Of a stretch of DNA of 21,339 nt, positions 14,708 to 21,339 are shown one piece after another. Position numbers and translations under genes: made by a program. The DNA is from CAYQDF01 sp964416175 (lineage in GTDB: Bacteria > Chloroflexota > Anaerolineae > Anaerolineales > UBA4823). The notes under the pieces are model-generated. The model ran no database searches. It was not told the DNA's origin and was given only the letters and a program-made list of their open reading frames with translations. The DNA is taken from contig CAYQDF010000051.1 in the NCBI GenBank assembly GCA_964416175.1, positions 1 to 21,339 on the forward strand, given 5' to 3'. Every line of letters starts with the position of its first letter. Positions within the stretch are counted from its first letter, which is position 1.

Positions 14708-15190
14708 CTATTTTGTGACCGAAACCGGGCCTTTCATGCCGGCATCGTAGTGGACACCGTCCTGCTCGAAGCAGCCCATCTCCCATTCCCCGACCATGCC
14801 TTCGGTCACTTTGAACTTCATGGTTGCCGTCCCCCCTATTGGAACGACGACCATGAATCCGGCGTGTCTCTCCACCATTTCCTCCGGCATGACATCCTGC
14901 GTTACCTCCGGAGTGACACCCCCCGCCTCGAACATATCCTCATGGTAGCCCGCGGGACGGTTCGATACCATCATCACATTCCTGCCGAACATGATCTCGT
15001 GCTGAAGCTGCCCCGAATTGGTCAGGGTCAGGGTGACTTCCTGGCCTACTTTTAGCTGGAGATTTGGGGGAGTGAAGGCGTATTCGGTCATGTCGATGGT
15101 GAGAGAGACGGGCTCCGCTGCAGCGCCGCCGCAGGCGACCAGGACCAGGGCGGCGATTGCCAGGATAATCAGTTTATTGAATCTAAGCAT
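14708..15190 (-). CDS. Type-I copper cupredoxin lipoprotein
   Basis: This 160-residue protein is an exported blue-copper electron carrier or copper-binding protein tethered to the membrane. The signal peptide ends in lipobox LVAC (Cys20). A single plastocyanin-like beta domain follows. The likely copper ligands are H64 (QLQHEIMFG), C140 (EWEMGCFEQ), H147 (GVHYD) and M152 (AGMKGP), a complete His-Cys-His-Met set. The ATG at 15190 has AAGGAG 7 bases upstream and a good promoter just before it. The partner oxidase or reductase is not in the window, so the redox partner is unknown. Confidence 0.88.
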   Translation of the reverse strand: MLRFNKLIILAIAALVLVACGGAAAEPVSLTIDMTEYAFTPPNLQLKVGQEVTLTLTNSGQLQHEIMFGRNVMMVSNRPAGYHEDMFEAGGVTPEVTQDVMPEEMVERHAGFMVVVPIGGTATMKFKVTEGMVGEWEMGCFEQDGVHYDAGMKGPVSVTK

Positions 15191-15210
15191 TATTTTCTCC
15201 TTGTTTTGTT

Positions 15211-15239
15211 ATTTTACTCCGAATGGAAGATAAACTCAA
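15211..15239 (-). promoter_or_regulatory. Sigma-70-type promoter of the cupredoxin gene
   Basis: The minus strand has TTGAGT (15234-15239), a 17-base spacer and TAAAAT (15211-15216). Transcription would start near 15204, leaving a short leader that still contains the AAGGAG site (15197-15202). Confidence 0.55.
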
Positions 15240-15436
15240 AACCGCAGGCTCTGTGGCGTTTCGCTGCGTGGAAGGTAAGACTGGAGATTCGCAGGAATCC
15301 TGTGTTCCTGGAATCCTTTTGGCGGCAGGCGATCAAGCTGCCGTCCCTGGCGTCTTCGATCGGCTCCCGGCTCGATCCAGGCTGTGAGCCTCTGGTATAT
15401 CCCAGGCCGTGAGGGCGAAACTTGCCAGGTCCGGAG
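15240..15436. other. Intergenic stretch with short dyads only
   Basis: No gene is supported here. CAGGAA and TTCCTG (15292-15310) form a 6-bp stem followed by a TTTT on the plus strand, but no plus-strand gene precedes it. Beyond the stop of the minus-strand aldehyde dehydrogenase there are small inverted repeats (AGGCT-CAC-AGCCT, and GATCG/CGATC around 15360-15380). None has a U-tract, so the terminator is not resolved. Confidence 0.3.
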
Positions 15437-16858
15437 CTACCCCAGCCGGATGGCGACCATCTGGATGTTGGTCATCTCCTCGATAGCGAAGCGCACGCCC
15501 TCTCGACCGAGCCCGCTCTGGCGGTTCCCTCCATAGGGCATGTGGTCGGCCCGAAAGGCGGGGGTATCGTTGATGATCACGCCGCCGAAATTCAGGCGCT
15601 GGATGGCCTGGAAGACACGGTTGATGTCGCGGGTGAAGATGGAAGCCTGCAGGCCGTATTCGGTTGCATCTGCCTGGCTCAGAGCTTCCGCGAAATCATC
15701 GTAAGGGATGACGGAGGCGACCGGGGCAAAGGCTTCCTGGGAGACGACCTTCATCTCCGGACGAACCTCACTGAGGACCGTTGGCCAGTAGACCGCGCCG
15801 TCCCGCTTCCCGCCGGTCAGCACTTTGGCTCCCCCCATCTGTGCCTCCTCCACCCAGGATTCAATCCGGTCCACCTCTCCCAGGTCGATCATGGGTCCCA
15901 CGTCCACCCGTTCGTCCAGGGGATCTCCAACGACCATCGCCTGGCTGGCGGCCACGAACTTCTCGGTGAACGGCTCGAAGATGCCATCCTGGCTGTAGAT
16001 CCGCTGTACCGAGATGCACACTTGACCCGAGTTGTAGTAGGCGCCCACTGCGCAGCGTTTTGCGACGAGATCCAGGTCAGCATCTGGGGCGATGATCACG
16101 GGCGAGGTGTTGCCCAGCTCCAGGGTGACCTTTTTGATGCCTGCGACCGCTGTGATCCTCCGGCCGACCGCCGGGCTGCCGGTGAAGGTGACTTTTGCCA
16201 CGCGCGGATCACTGACCAGCCATTCCCCTACCGTCGAGCCTGGACCGACGACGAGATTGATCGCGCCGGCAGGCAGGCCGGCCTCGCTCAAGATCTCGCA
16301 CAGCTTGATCGCTGTCACGGGTGTCGTGCTCGCCGGCTTGAGCACCACGGTGTTTCCGGCGGCGATGGCTGGCGCGACTTTGTGCGCCACGAGATTTAGC
16401 GGAAAATTGAAGGGACTGATGGCGGCGATCACCCCGACGGGCCGGCGGGTCCAGAAGCCAAAGTAGCCCTCGCCGGCCGGCACGCCGTCCAGGGGGATTG
16501 TTTCGCCGTGCACCCGGCGGGCTTCCTCAGCCGCGATGGTGAATGTGCTGATCCCGCGCTCCACCTCGATCCGGGCGAACTTGAGCGCCTTGCCTGCTTC
16601 AATGGCGATCGTCCGCGCCATGTCTTCCTTGCGCTCCTGCAACAGGGCGGCTGCCCGGGACAGAACGCCGCTGCGCTGGTGGGCAGGCATCCTGGCCATC
16701 ACCGGCGCAGCGCGTTCGGCGGCCGCGATCGCCGCCTCAACCTCCGCCTGGCGCGCCGTCGGGATGACAGCAAAGATCTCCTGGGTATACTTGTTGCGGA
16801 CTTCCAGGAGCTCGCCTCCGCCGACCCATTGCCCATCCACAAAGAGTTTGTATTCCAT
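15437..16858 (-). CDS. NAD(P)-dependent aldehyde dehydrogenase, lactaldehyde/phosphonoacetaldehyde-like branch
   Basis: This 473-residue cytosolic enzyme oxidises an aldehyde to its acid. All key residues are present: N151 in SPFNFPLN (oxyanion), K174 in VVLKPAS (cofactor), E247 in TLELGN (general base), C281 in NSGQVCISVQR (nucleophile) and E375 in SQEAFAP. The SPFNFPLNLVAHKVAPAIAAGN stretch places it nearer the lactaldehyde, phosphonoacetaldehyde and non-phosphorylating GAPDH branch than GabD or PatD. It diverges from the Lrp-type regulator that fronts the amine locus, so it may handle a later aldehyde such as succinate semialdehyde, but the substrate cannot be read. The ATG has AAGGAG 7 bases upstream. 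Confidence 0.9.
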   Translation of the reverse strand: MEYKLFVDGQWVGGGELLEVRNKYTQEIFAVIPTARQAEVEAAIAAAERAAPVMARMPAHQRSGVLSRAAALLQERKEDMARTIAIEAGKALKFARIEVERGISTFTIAAEEARRVHGETIPLDGVPAGEGYFGFWTRRPVGVIAAISPFNFPLNLVAHKVAPAIAAGNTVVLKPASTTPVTAIKLCEILSEAGLPAGAINLVVGPGSTVGEWLVSDPRVAKVTFTGSPAVGRRITAVAGIKKVTLELGNTSPVIIAPDADLDLVAKRCAVGAYYNSGQVCISVQRIYSQDGIFEPFTEKFVAASQAMVVGDPLDERVDVGPMIDLGEVDRIESWVEEAQMGGAKVLTGGKRDGAVYWPTVLSEVRPEMKVVSQEAFAPVASVIPYDDFAEALSQADATEYGLQASIFTRDINRVFQAIQRLNFGGVIINDTPAFRADHMPYGGNRQSGLGREGVRFAIEEMTNIQMVAIRLG

Positions 16859-17031
16859 TCCCTTGCTCCTTATCTTTGATCTCCCGAGGAGAAATTCTAT
16901 CCTCCGCCGGCTCCTATTGTATCTTCACTTGCCATGGAAGAAAATGGCTGAAGCATAACCGCAGCTATTTTCAACTTTCTGAAACGTTCCTCCGATAATA
17001 TTGCCGAATCGGATGAAAAAAGTGGAAGATA
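16859..17031. promoter_or_regulatory. Divergent control region between aldehyde dehydrogenase and Lrp-type regulator
   Basis: AT-richer than its surroundings. On the minus strand two possible -10 hexamers serve the aldehyde dehydrogenase, TAGAAT (16894-16899) and TACAAT (16916-16921), neither with a good -35. The plus-strand promoter begins at 17032. This is the natural place for the regulator to bind and control both directions, but no clear dyad was found. Confidence 0.35.
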
Positions 17032-17059
17032 TTGACTAAATGGCAAAAACGATTATACT
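17032..17059 (+). promoter_or_regulatory. Strong sigma-70-type promoter of the Lrp-type regulator
   Basis: TTGACT (17032-17037), a 16-base spacer and TATACT (17054-17059) give a near-consensus promoter, with transcription starting near 17066. Because these bases are promoter, the longer reading frame that opens with the TTG at 17032 cannot be the true protein. The start moves to 17086. Confidence 0.7.
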
Positions 17060-17085
17060 ACCCAAATATCCAATGGAGATATGTA

Positions 17086-17586
17086 TTGTCCAAATTAGAC
17101 TGGCTGGATAAGGGGATCATCACGATCCTGAACCAGGATGCACGCCTGCCGAGCGCTCAGATCGCCAAGCGATTGGGCGTCAGCGAACGGACAGCCCACA
17201 ACCGCGTGCAGCGGCTGATCCGAACTGGGGTAATCCAGCCTGTGGCGGTGGTCAGCCCCGCTGCTTTTGGGTACACCCTGGCGGTGGATATCTTCTGCGA
17301 GCTTGAAGTCGGTTATCAAGAACAGGCAGTCGAGGCGATCCTGTCCTTCCCGCAGGTCTCTTACCTGGCGATCTCGACTGGAGACCAGGATATCAGCTTA
17401 CAGGCGATATTCCGGGACAGCGAGGAGATGCACGCGTTCATTACCGGCCAGCTCCACCAGATCCCTGGTCTTCGCCACACCCGCACTGTTCTCATCCCAC
17501 GCATCCTGAAAGATACCTACCAGTGGCTGCCTCCCGACGATGCCGTAGAAGTTCCTAACCCGAGAGGTCTACGGGGCAGGGTGTGA
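17086..17586 (+). CDS. Lrp/AsnC-family transcriptional regulator
   Basis: This 166-residue regulator has an N-terminal AsnC-type helix-turn-helix (LDKGIITILNQDARLPSAQ then IAKRLGVSERTAHNRVQRL, about 8-46). A RAM ligand-binding domain follows from about 58 to 145, with the usual alternating strands and SYLAISTGDQDISLQAIF. The TTG start at 17086 is chosen over an upstream frame because TGGAGA lies 7 bases before it and a promoter occupies the upstream extension. It sits between a divergent aldehyde dehydrogenase and the ydcS-patD-ydcT genes and is the obvious candidate to control both, perhaps sensing an amine or amino acid. In E. coli the equivalent locus is next to a MocR-type regulator (YdcR) instead. 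Confidence 0.88.
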   Translation: MSKLDWLDKGIITILNQDARLPSAQIAKRLGVSERTAHNRVQRLIRTGVIQPVAVVSPAAFGYTLAVDIFCELEVGYQEQAVEAILSFPQVSYLAISTGDQDISLQAIFRDSEEMHAFITGQLHQIPGLRHTRTVLIPRILKDTYQWLPPDDAVEVPNPRGLRGRV

Positions 17587-17628
17587 AAATTCTTGCATGG
17601 GAAGGGAGGATGAACCGAACGAATTATT

Positions 17629-17658
17629 CTTGTGAGTGATCCGTGTGTCTTGTAAGTG
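17629..17658 (+). promoter_or_regulatory. Helically phased direct repeat upstream of ydcS
   Basis: CTTGTGAGTG (17629-17638) and CTTGTAAGTG (17649-17658) match at 9 of 10 positions and start 20 bases apart, about two helix turns. They lie 27-56 bases before the ydcS start. They could be regulator half-sites, for the Lrp-type protein encoded just upstream. The first copy also overlaps a weak -35-like TTGTGA. Confidence 0.4.
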
Positions 17659-17684
17659 TAAAAATTTCGCCTGAGGAGAGAATC

Positions 17685-18887
17685 ATGAAAACTATCACAC
17701 GACCCGGTATGTTGATCGCCTCCCTGTCCTTGCTTAGCATTCTGGCAGTCGCCTGCGGTGGGGCCGCCGGGACGACCGAAGCGCCGGCAGCTGAGGGAGG
17801 TCCCATGCAGTCCATCGGAGCGGGAGAAGGTGAGGTCTCCATCGTTGCCTGGGCTGGATACATCGAGCGCGGTGAAACCGACCCGAACTTCGACTGGGTG
17901 ACTGATTTTGAACAAGAGACCGGCTGCCGCGTCTCCGTCAAAGTCGCAGCCACCTCGGATGAGATGGTCGCTCTGATGAACGAGGGCGGCTTTGACCTTG
18001 TGACCGCTTCCGGAGATGCCAGCAACCGGCTCATTTCCGGAGGTCGCGCGCAGGAAATCAACCTCGATCTGATCCCGAGCTGGGATACCGTCGACGACCG
18101 GCTGAAGGAAGCCCCCTGGCACACGGTGGGCGGCAAGCACTACGGTGTGCCGTACCAGTGGGGACCAAATGTGTTGATGTACAACACCGAGGTCTTTCCC
18201 GAGCCACCGACCAGCTGGAGCGTGGTTTTTGAAGAGCAGACGCTGCCCGACGGGCAATCGAACAGCGGACGTGTGCAGGCTTACGATGGCCCGATCTACG
18301 TCGCCGATGCTGCGCTTTATCTGATGCACCACCAGCCAGAGCTGGGGATCAAAGATCCTTATGCCCTCAAGCGCGACCAGTTCAACGCCGCCCTGGACCT
18401 TCTCCGCCAGCAGCGCCAGATCATCGGCCGCTACTGGCATGACGCCTTTATCCAGATGGATGACTTCACCAATGAAGGCGTGGTGGCTTCCAGCTCGTGG
18501 CCTTTCCAGGTCAACCTGATGCAGGCAGAGGGCAAGCCGATCTCCAGCGTGTTCCCGGAGGAAGGGACCACGGGCTGGGCGGATACGACCATGATGCATG
18601 TCGATGCGCCGCACCCGAACTGCGCTTACATGTGGCTTGAACACTCGCTGAATCCCAAGTTGCAGGGCGATCTGGCTGCCTGGTTTGGATCGGTGCCAGC
18701 TGTCCCAGACGCCTGCACGGGCAATGAGCTGCTCGGAGACGCGGGCTGCGAGACAAACGGTATGGGTAACTTCGATAAAATCTGGTTCTGGCGCACGCCG
18801 ACAACGGACTGCGGGGATGGGACCCAGGACTGCGTGCCATACCACGAATGGGTAACGAACTACATTGCCGTGATCGGCGGACGCTAG
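17685..18887 (+). CDS. ydcS: YdcS-like periplasmic/lipoprotein substrate-binding protein for polyamine-type ABC import
   Basis: This 400-residue lipoprotein captures substrate outside the membrane for an ABC importer of the spermidine/putrescine family. The start at 17685 follows GAGGAG at a good distance and gives a signal peptide ending at Cys24 (LAVACGG). The mature part shows YdcS hallmarks: VAWAGYIERGETD, DEMVALMNEGGFDLVTASGD, YGVPYQWGPNVLMYNTE, GRVQAYDGPIYVADAAL, NEGVVASSSWP and WLEHSLNPKLQGDLAAWFGS. It also has Cys-containing loops near the C-terminus. It lies 10 bases before the patD-like gene, in an operon with the ydcT-like ATPase. Putrescine, GABA or a related amine is the likely ligand; this is inferred from the E. 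coli gene set. An upstream frame from 17643 lacks a ribosome site. Confidence 0.9.
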   Translation: MKTITRPGMLIASLSLLSILAVACGGAAGTTEAPAAEGGPMQSIGAGEGEVSIVAWAGYIERGETDPNFDWVTDFEQETGCRVSVKVAATSDEMVALMNEGGFDLVTASGDASNRLISGGRAQEINLDLIPSWDTVDDRLKEAPWHTVGGKHYGVPYQWGPNVLMYNTEVFPEPPTSWSVVFEEQTLPDGQSNSGRVQAYDGPIYVADAALYLMHHQPELGIKDPYALKRDQFNAALDLLRQQRQIIGRYWHDAFIQMDDFTNEGVVASSSWPFQVNLMQAEGKPISSVFPEEGTTGWADTTMMHVDAPHPNCAYMWLEHSLNPKLQGDLAAWFGSVPAVPDACTGNELLGDAGCETNGMGNFDKIWFWRTPTTDCGDGTQDCVPYHEWVTNYIAVIGGR

Positions 18888-18897
18888 GAATGTGAAC

Positions 18898-20337
18898 ATG
18901 GAATATCAGCTTTGGATCGACGGAGGCTGGCGGGCGAGTCTGGGGGGGCAGATGCGGACCATCGAAAACCCGGCAACAGGGGAGGCGATGGCGACGGTCC
19001 CTGATGCCACGAAAGAGGACGTCGCCGCTGCCGTCCAGGCCGCCCGCGCGGCATTCTACGATGGACGGTGGTCACGCAAGACTCCATCCGAGCGCTCGCT
19101 GGCCCTGTTACGCCTGGCAGACCTGGTCGAAAATCGGTCGGCGGAACTGGCTCGGGTCGAGTCTCTGAACACGGGGAAACCCTACCAGTACGTCAGTTAC
19201 GGAGCTGATCTGCCGTTCACGGTCGATAATCTGCGCTTCTTCGCGGCTGCAGCCCGCCAGGTGTCCGGCTCTCACGCCGGGGAATTCCTGGCGGGTTATA
19301 CTTCCATCTTCCGCCGTGAACCGGTCGGCGTGGTGGGCCAGATCGCCCCCTGGAACTACCCGATCATGATGGCAGTGTGGAAGATCGGTCCTGCCCTGGC
19401 TGCTGGATGCACGGTGGTACTCAAGCCAGCGCCAACCACGCCTTTAACGGCGCTCATGCTTGCCGAAATGACCGCGGAGGCCGGGATCCCCGCCGGCGTG
19501 GTGAATGTCATCCCCGGCGGCAACGAGACGGGGCAGGCCCTTGTCGAGCATCCGGACGTCCGCATGGTGAGCCTGACAGGCTCGACCGAGACCGGCCAGC
19601 GCGTGATGGAGACCGCGGCGAAGACGTTGAAGCGTGTTCATCTGGAGCTGGGAGGGAAGGCGCCGGTACTCATCTTCGATGACGCAGACCTGGAGCTGGC
19701 GGCGGAGAAAGCCACCATGGCAGCGACGTTCAACTCCGGCCAGGACTGCACCGCGGCAACTCGGGTCTACGTGCATCGCAGCAAAGAAAAAGATGCCACC
19801 GAAGCCCTGGTGGCAGCCATGCAGGGGGTCAAGATTGGCGATCCCTTCGCAGAAGACGTGCAGATGGGACCGCTGATCTCCAGCGCCCAGCGGGAGCGCG
19901 TCCAGAGATACGTTGACCGGGCGCGCGCCGAAGGGGCGCGCATTCTGACCGGCGGCAAGCCGGTGGATATCGACCGGGGTTACTTTTTTACGCCGACCGT
20001 GGTGACAGGCGCAGCCCAGAACTCGGAGATCATCCAGCGGGAAGTCTTCGGACCTGTTCTCACCATCAGCACCTTCGATAGCGACGAGGAAGCCCTGCGG
20101 CTCGGTAATGATGTCCTCTATGGACTTGCCGCGTCCGTCTTTACCAGAGACATCGGGCGGGCGATGCGCATCTCCAGCCAGCTTGAGTTCGGTACGATCT
20201 GGATTAATGACCACATCCCGTTGACTTCGGAAACTCCGCACGGCGGATTCAAGCAGTCCGGTTTTGGGAAAGATCTTTCAGCCGAGGCGGTCAGCGATTA
20301 CCAGATCACAAAGCATGTCATGGTCGCTCAGGCGTGA
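18898..20337 (+). CDS. patD: PatD-like gamma-aminobutyraldehyde / betaine-aldehyde dehydrogenase
   Basis: This 479-residue enzyme is predicted to oxidise 4-aminobutyraldehyde to GABA in putrescine breakdown. Catalytic residues are N153 (APWNYPIMMAVWK), K176 (VVLKPAP), E250 (HLELGGKAPV), C284 (NSGQDCTAATRVY) and E382 (REVFGP). The C-terminal HGGFKQSGFGKDLS is typical of the aminoaldehyde branch. The ATG at 18898 has AGGA 8 bases upstream; the GTG at 18892 is too close to it. It sits directly between the ydcS-like and ydcT-like genes. Related enzymes accept betaine aldehyde, so substrate choice is open. The aminotransferase that would make the aldehyde is not in the window. Confidence 0.88.
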   Translation: MEYQLWIDGGWRASLGGQMRTIENPATGEAMATVPDATKEDVAAAVQAARAAFYDGRWSRKTPSERSLALLRLADLVENRSAELARVESLNTGKPYQYVSYGADLPFTVDNLRFFAAAARQVSGSHAGEFLAGYTSIFRREPVGVVGQIAPWNYPIMMAVWKIGPALAAGCTVVLKPAPTTPLTALMLAEMTAEAGIPAGVVNVIPGGNETGQALVEHPDVRMVSLTGSTETGQRVMETAAKTLKRVHLELGGKAPVLIFDDADLELAAEKATMAATFNSGQDCTAATRVYVHRSKEKDATEALVAAMQGVKIGDPFAEDVQMGPLISSAQRERVQRYVDRARAEGARILTGGKPVDIDRGYFFTPTVVTGAAQNSEIIQREVFGPVLTISTFDSDEEALRLGNDVLYGLAASVFTRDIGRAMRISSQLEFGTIWINDHIPLTSETPHGGFKQSGFGKDLSAEAVSDYQITKHVMVAQA

Positions 20338-20371
20338 GGCGCCTGGCCTTGGTGTCGAAGGTATTGGCCTG

Positions 20372-21339
20372 ATGGGTGACGGTCAGAGGCCGGCGGTGCG
20401 TTTTTCCAACGTCAGCCGCCACTTTGGGGAAGTGCGCGCCGTGGATGATGTCAGCCTGGACATCCTGGATGGCGAGTTTTTTACCATGCTTGGCCCATCC
20501 GGTTCCGGGAAAACGACCTGCCTGAGGTTGGTGGCGGGCTTTGAAAGACCAACCGCGGGCACGATCCTGCTGCACGGCGTGGATGTCTCAACCCTGCCCC
20601 CTTATGAACGGGACGTGAACACCGTCTTCCAGGATTACGCCCTCTTCCCGCACATGTCGGTTGGGGAGAATATCGCGTACGGCCTGATGATTAAAAAGGT
20701 TCCTGTGAAGGAGCGGAGAGTGCGGGTGGCAGAGATGCTCGAACTCGTAAAGCTGTCCGGTCTGGCAGACCGCCGACCATCCCAGCTCTCCGGCGGGCAG
20801 CGCCAGCGCGTCGCGCTGGCGCGCGCCCTGATCAATCACCCGCGCGTCCTCCTGCTCGACGAGCCGTTGGGGGCGCTCGACCTGAAGCTTCGCCAGCAGA
20901 TGCAGATCGAACTGAAATCCATCCAGCAGCGAGTTGGCATCACCTTTATCTACGTGACCCACGACCAGGAAGAGGCTTTGACGATGAGCGACCGGATCGC
21001 GGTCTTCAACCAGGGAAAAGTCGAACAGGTGGGCAGCCCTGCGGAGATCTATGAACACCCGGCGACTCCCTTTGTGGCTGGTTTCGTGGGCGTCTCGAAC
21101 CTGGTGAGCGGTGGCCTTGCGGAACAGATCACCGGCGAATCGACAACCTTTTCAATCCGCCCGGAGAAGATCCAGATCAGTGAGCGCGAGACAGCCGTCC
21201 TGCCAGATATGTATGCGGTCGACGGACGCATCCGGGATGTGGTCTACCTGGGGCTCTATACACGCTACCTGGTCGAGCTGGAAGGGGGCGGTGACCTGGT
21301 CGTCATCCAGCAAAACCTGGCGACGACCTCGATGGATGT
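20372..21339 (+). CDS. ydcT: YdcT/PotA-like ABC transporter ATPase, 3' end cut by the window
   Basis: The first 322 residues of a PotA-family ATPase that would power import of the YdcS ligand. Walker A GPSGSGKT (41-48), Q-loop Q87 (TVFQDYALFPHMS), signature LSGGQ (139-143), Walker B LLLDE (160-164), D-loop GALD (167-170) and switch H197 (YVTHDQEEA) are all intact. The C-terminal TOBE domain has begun (FSIRPEKI, then VVYLGLYTRYLVEL). The frame runs open to the last base without a stop. The ATG at 20372 is the first start in frame after the patD stop 35 bases earlier, with only a weak AAGG ahead of it. The permease genes are expected next. Confidence 0.92.
   Translation, partial: MGDGQRPAVRFSNVSRHFGEVRAVDDVSLDILDGEFFTMLGPSGSGKTTCLRLVAGFERPTAGTILLHGVDVSTLPPYERDVNTVFQDYALFPHMSVGENIAYGLMIKKVPVKERRVRVAEMLELVKLSGLADRRPSQLSGGQRQRVALARALINHPRVLLLDEPLGALDLKLRQQMQIELKSIQQRVGITFIYVTHDQEEALTMSDRIAVFNQGKVEQVGSPAEIYEHPATPFVAGFVGVSNLVSGGLAEQITGESTTFSIRPEKIQISERETAVLPDMYAVDGRIRDVVYLGLYTRYLVELEGGGDLVVIQQNLATTSMD

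Noticed and set aside
17517..18899. Long minus-strand open frame (460 codons) opposite ydcS
   Set aside because: ydcS is unmistakable on the plus strand with lipobox and ribosome site; the antisense frame shows no domain.

Overview
The window looks like chromosomal DNA of a GC-rich (about 60-65% by eye) free-living bacterium, probably a Chloroflexota/Anaerolineae-type organism. That placement is an inference from the mix of genes: a thioredoxin-VKOR fusion, several Cys-anchored lipoproteins, a RecJ with a long C-terminal extension, and weak or absent Shine-Dalgarno sites on many genes. No rRNA, tRNA, CRISPR array, transposase or phage gene was seen, and no gene-free stretch exceeds 300 bases.

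Layout. (1) 1-1762: a small carboxymuconolactone-decarboxylase-like gene (minus) diverges from a membrane thioredoxin-VKOR fusion (plus). (2) 1725-10109, minus strand: a five-gene, probably co-transcribed DNA-end-processing cluster. In transcription order it is a TPR protein, a degenerate AddB-like helicase, an intact UvrD-family helicase, a stand-alone RecB-type Fe-S nuclease and RecJ. A clear extended -10 promoter precedes the TPR gene. (3) 10182-12441, plus strand: a patchy accessory segment with a broken small ORF, a beta-class SPPY DNA methyltransferase, an unknown small ORF, a Dam-like adenine methyltransferase of distinctly lower GC, and a truncated GxxExxY-family remnant. No restriction endonuclease is visible. 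(4) 12445-15190, minus: an orphan family-5 substrate-binding lipoprotein and a type-I copper cupredoxin lipoprotein. (5) 15437-21339: an amine-use locus. An aldehyde dehydrogenase (minus) diverges from an Lrp/AsnC regulator, which is followed by ydcS-, patD- and ydcT-like genes. The last is cut by the window end.

How the genes fit together. The minus-strand cluster carries the parts of an AddAB/AdnAB-type break-resection machine (active SF1 helicase, helicase-dead partner, Fe-S nuclease), but as three separate polypeptides followed by the 5'-3' exonuclease RecJ. This is the most interesting system in the window. The right end has the same gene kinds as Escherichia coli ydcSTUV-patD (putative putrescine-type ABC import plus gamma-aminobutyraldehyde oxidation). 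Here the order is rearranged, an Lrp-type regulator is present, and a second aldehyde dehydrogenase lies divergently; the permeases would be expected just beyond the window.
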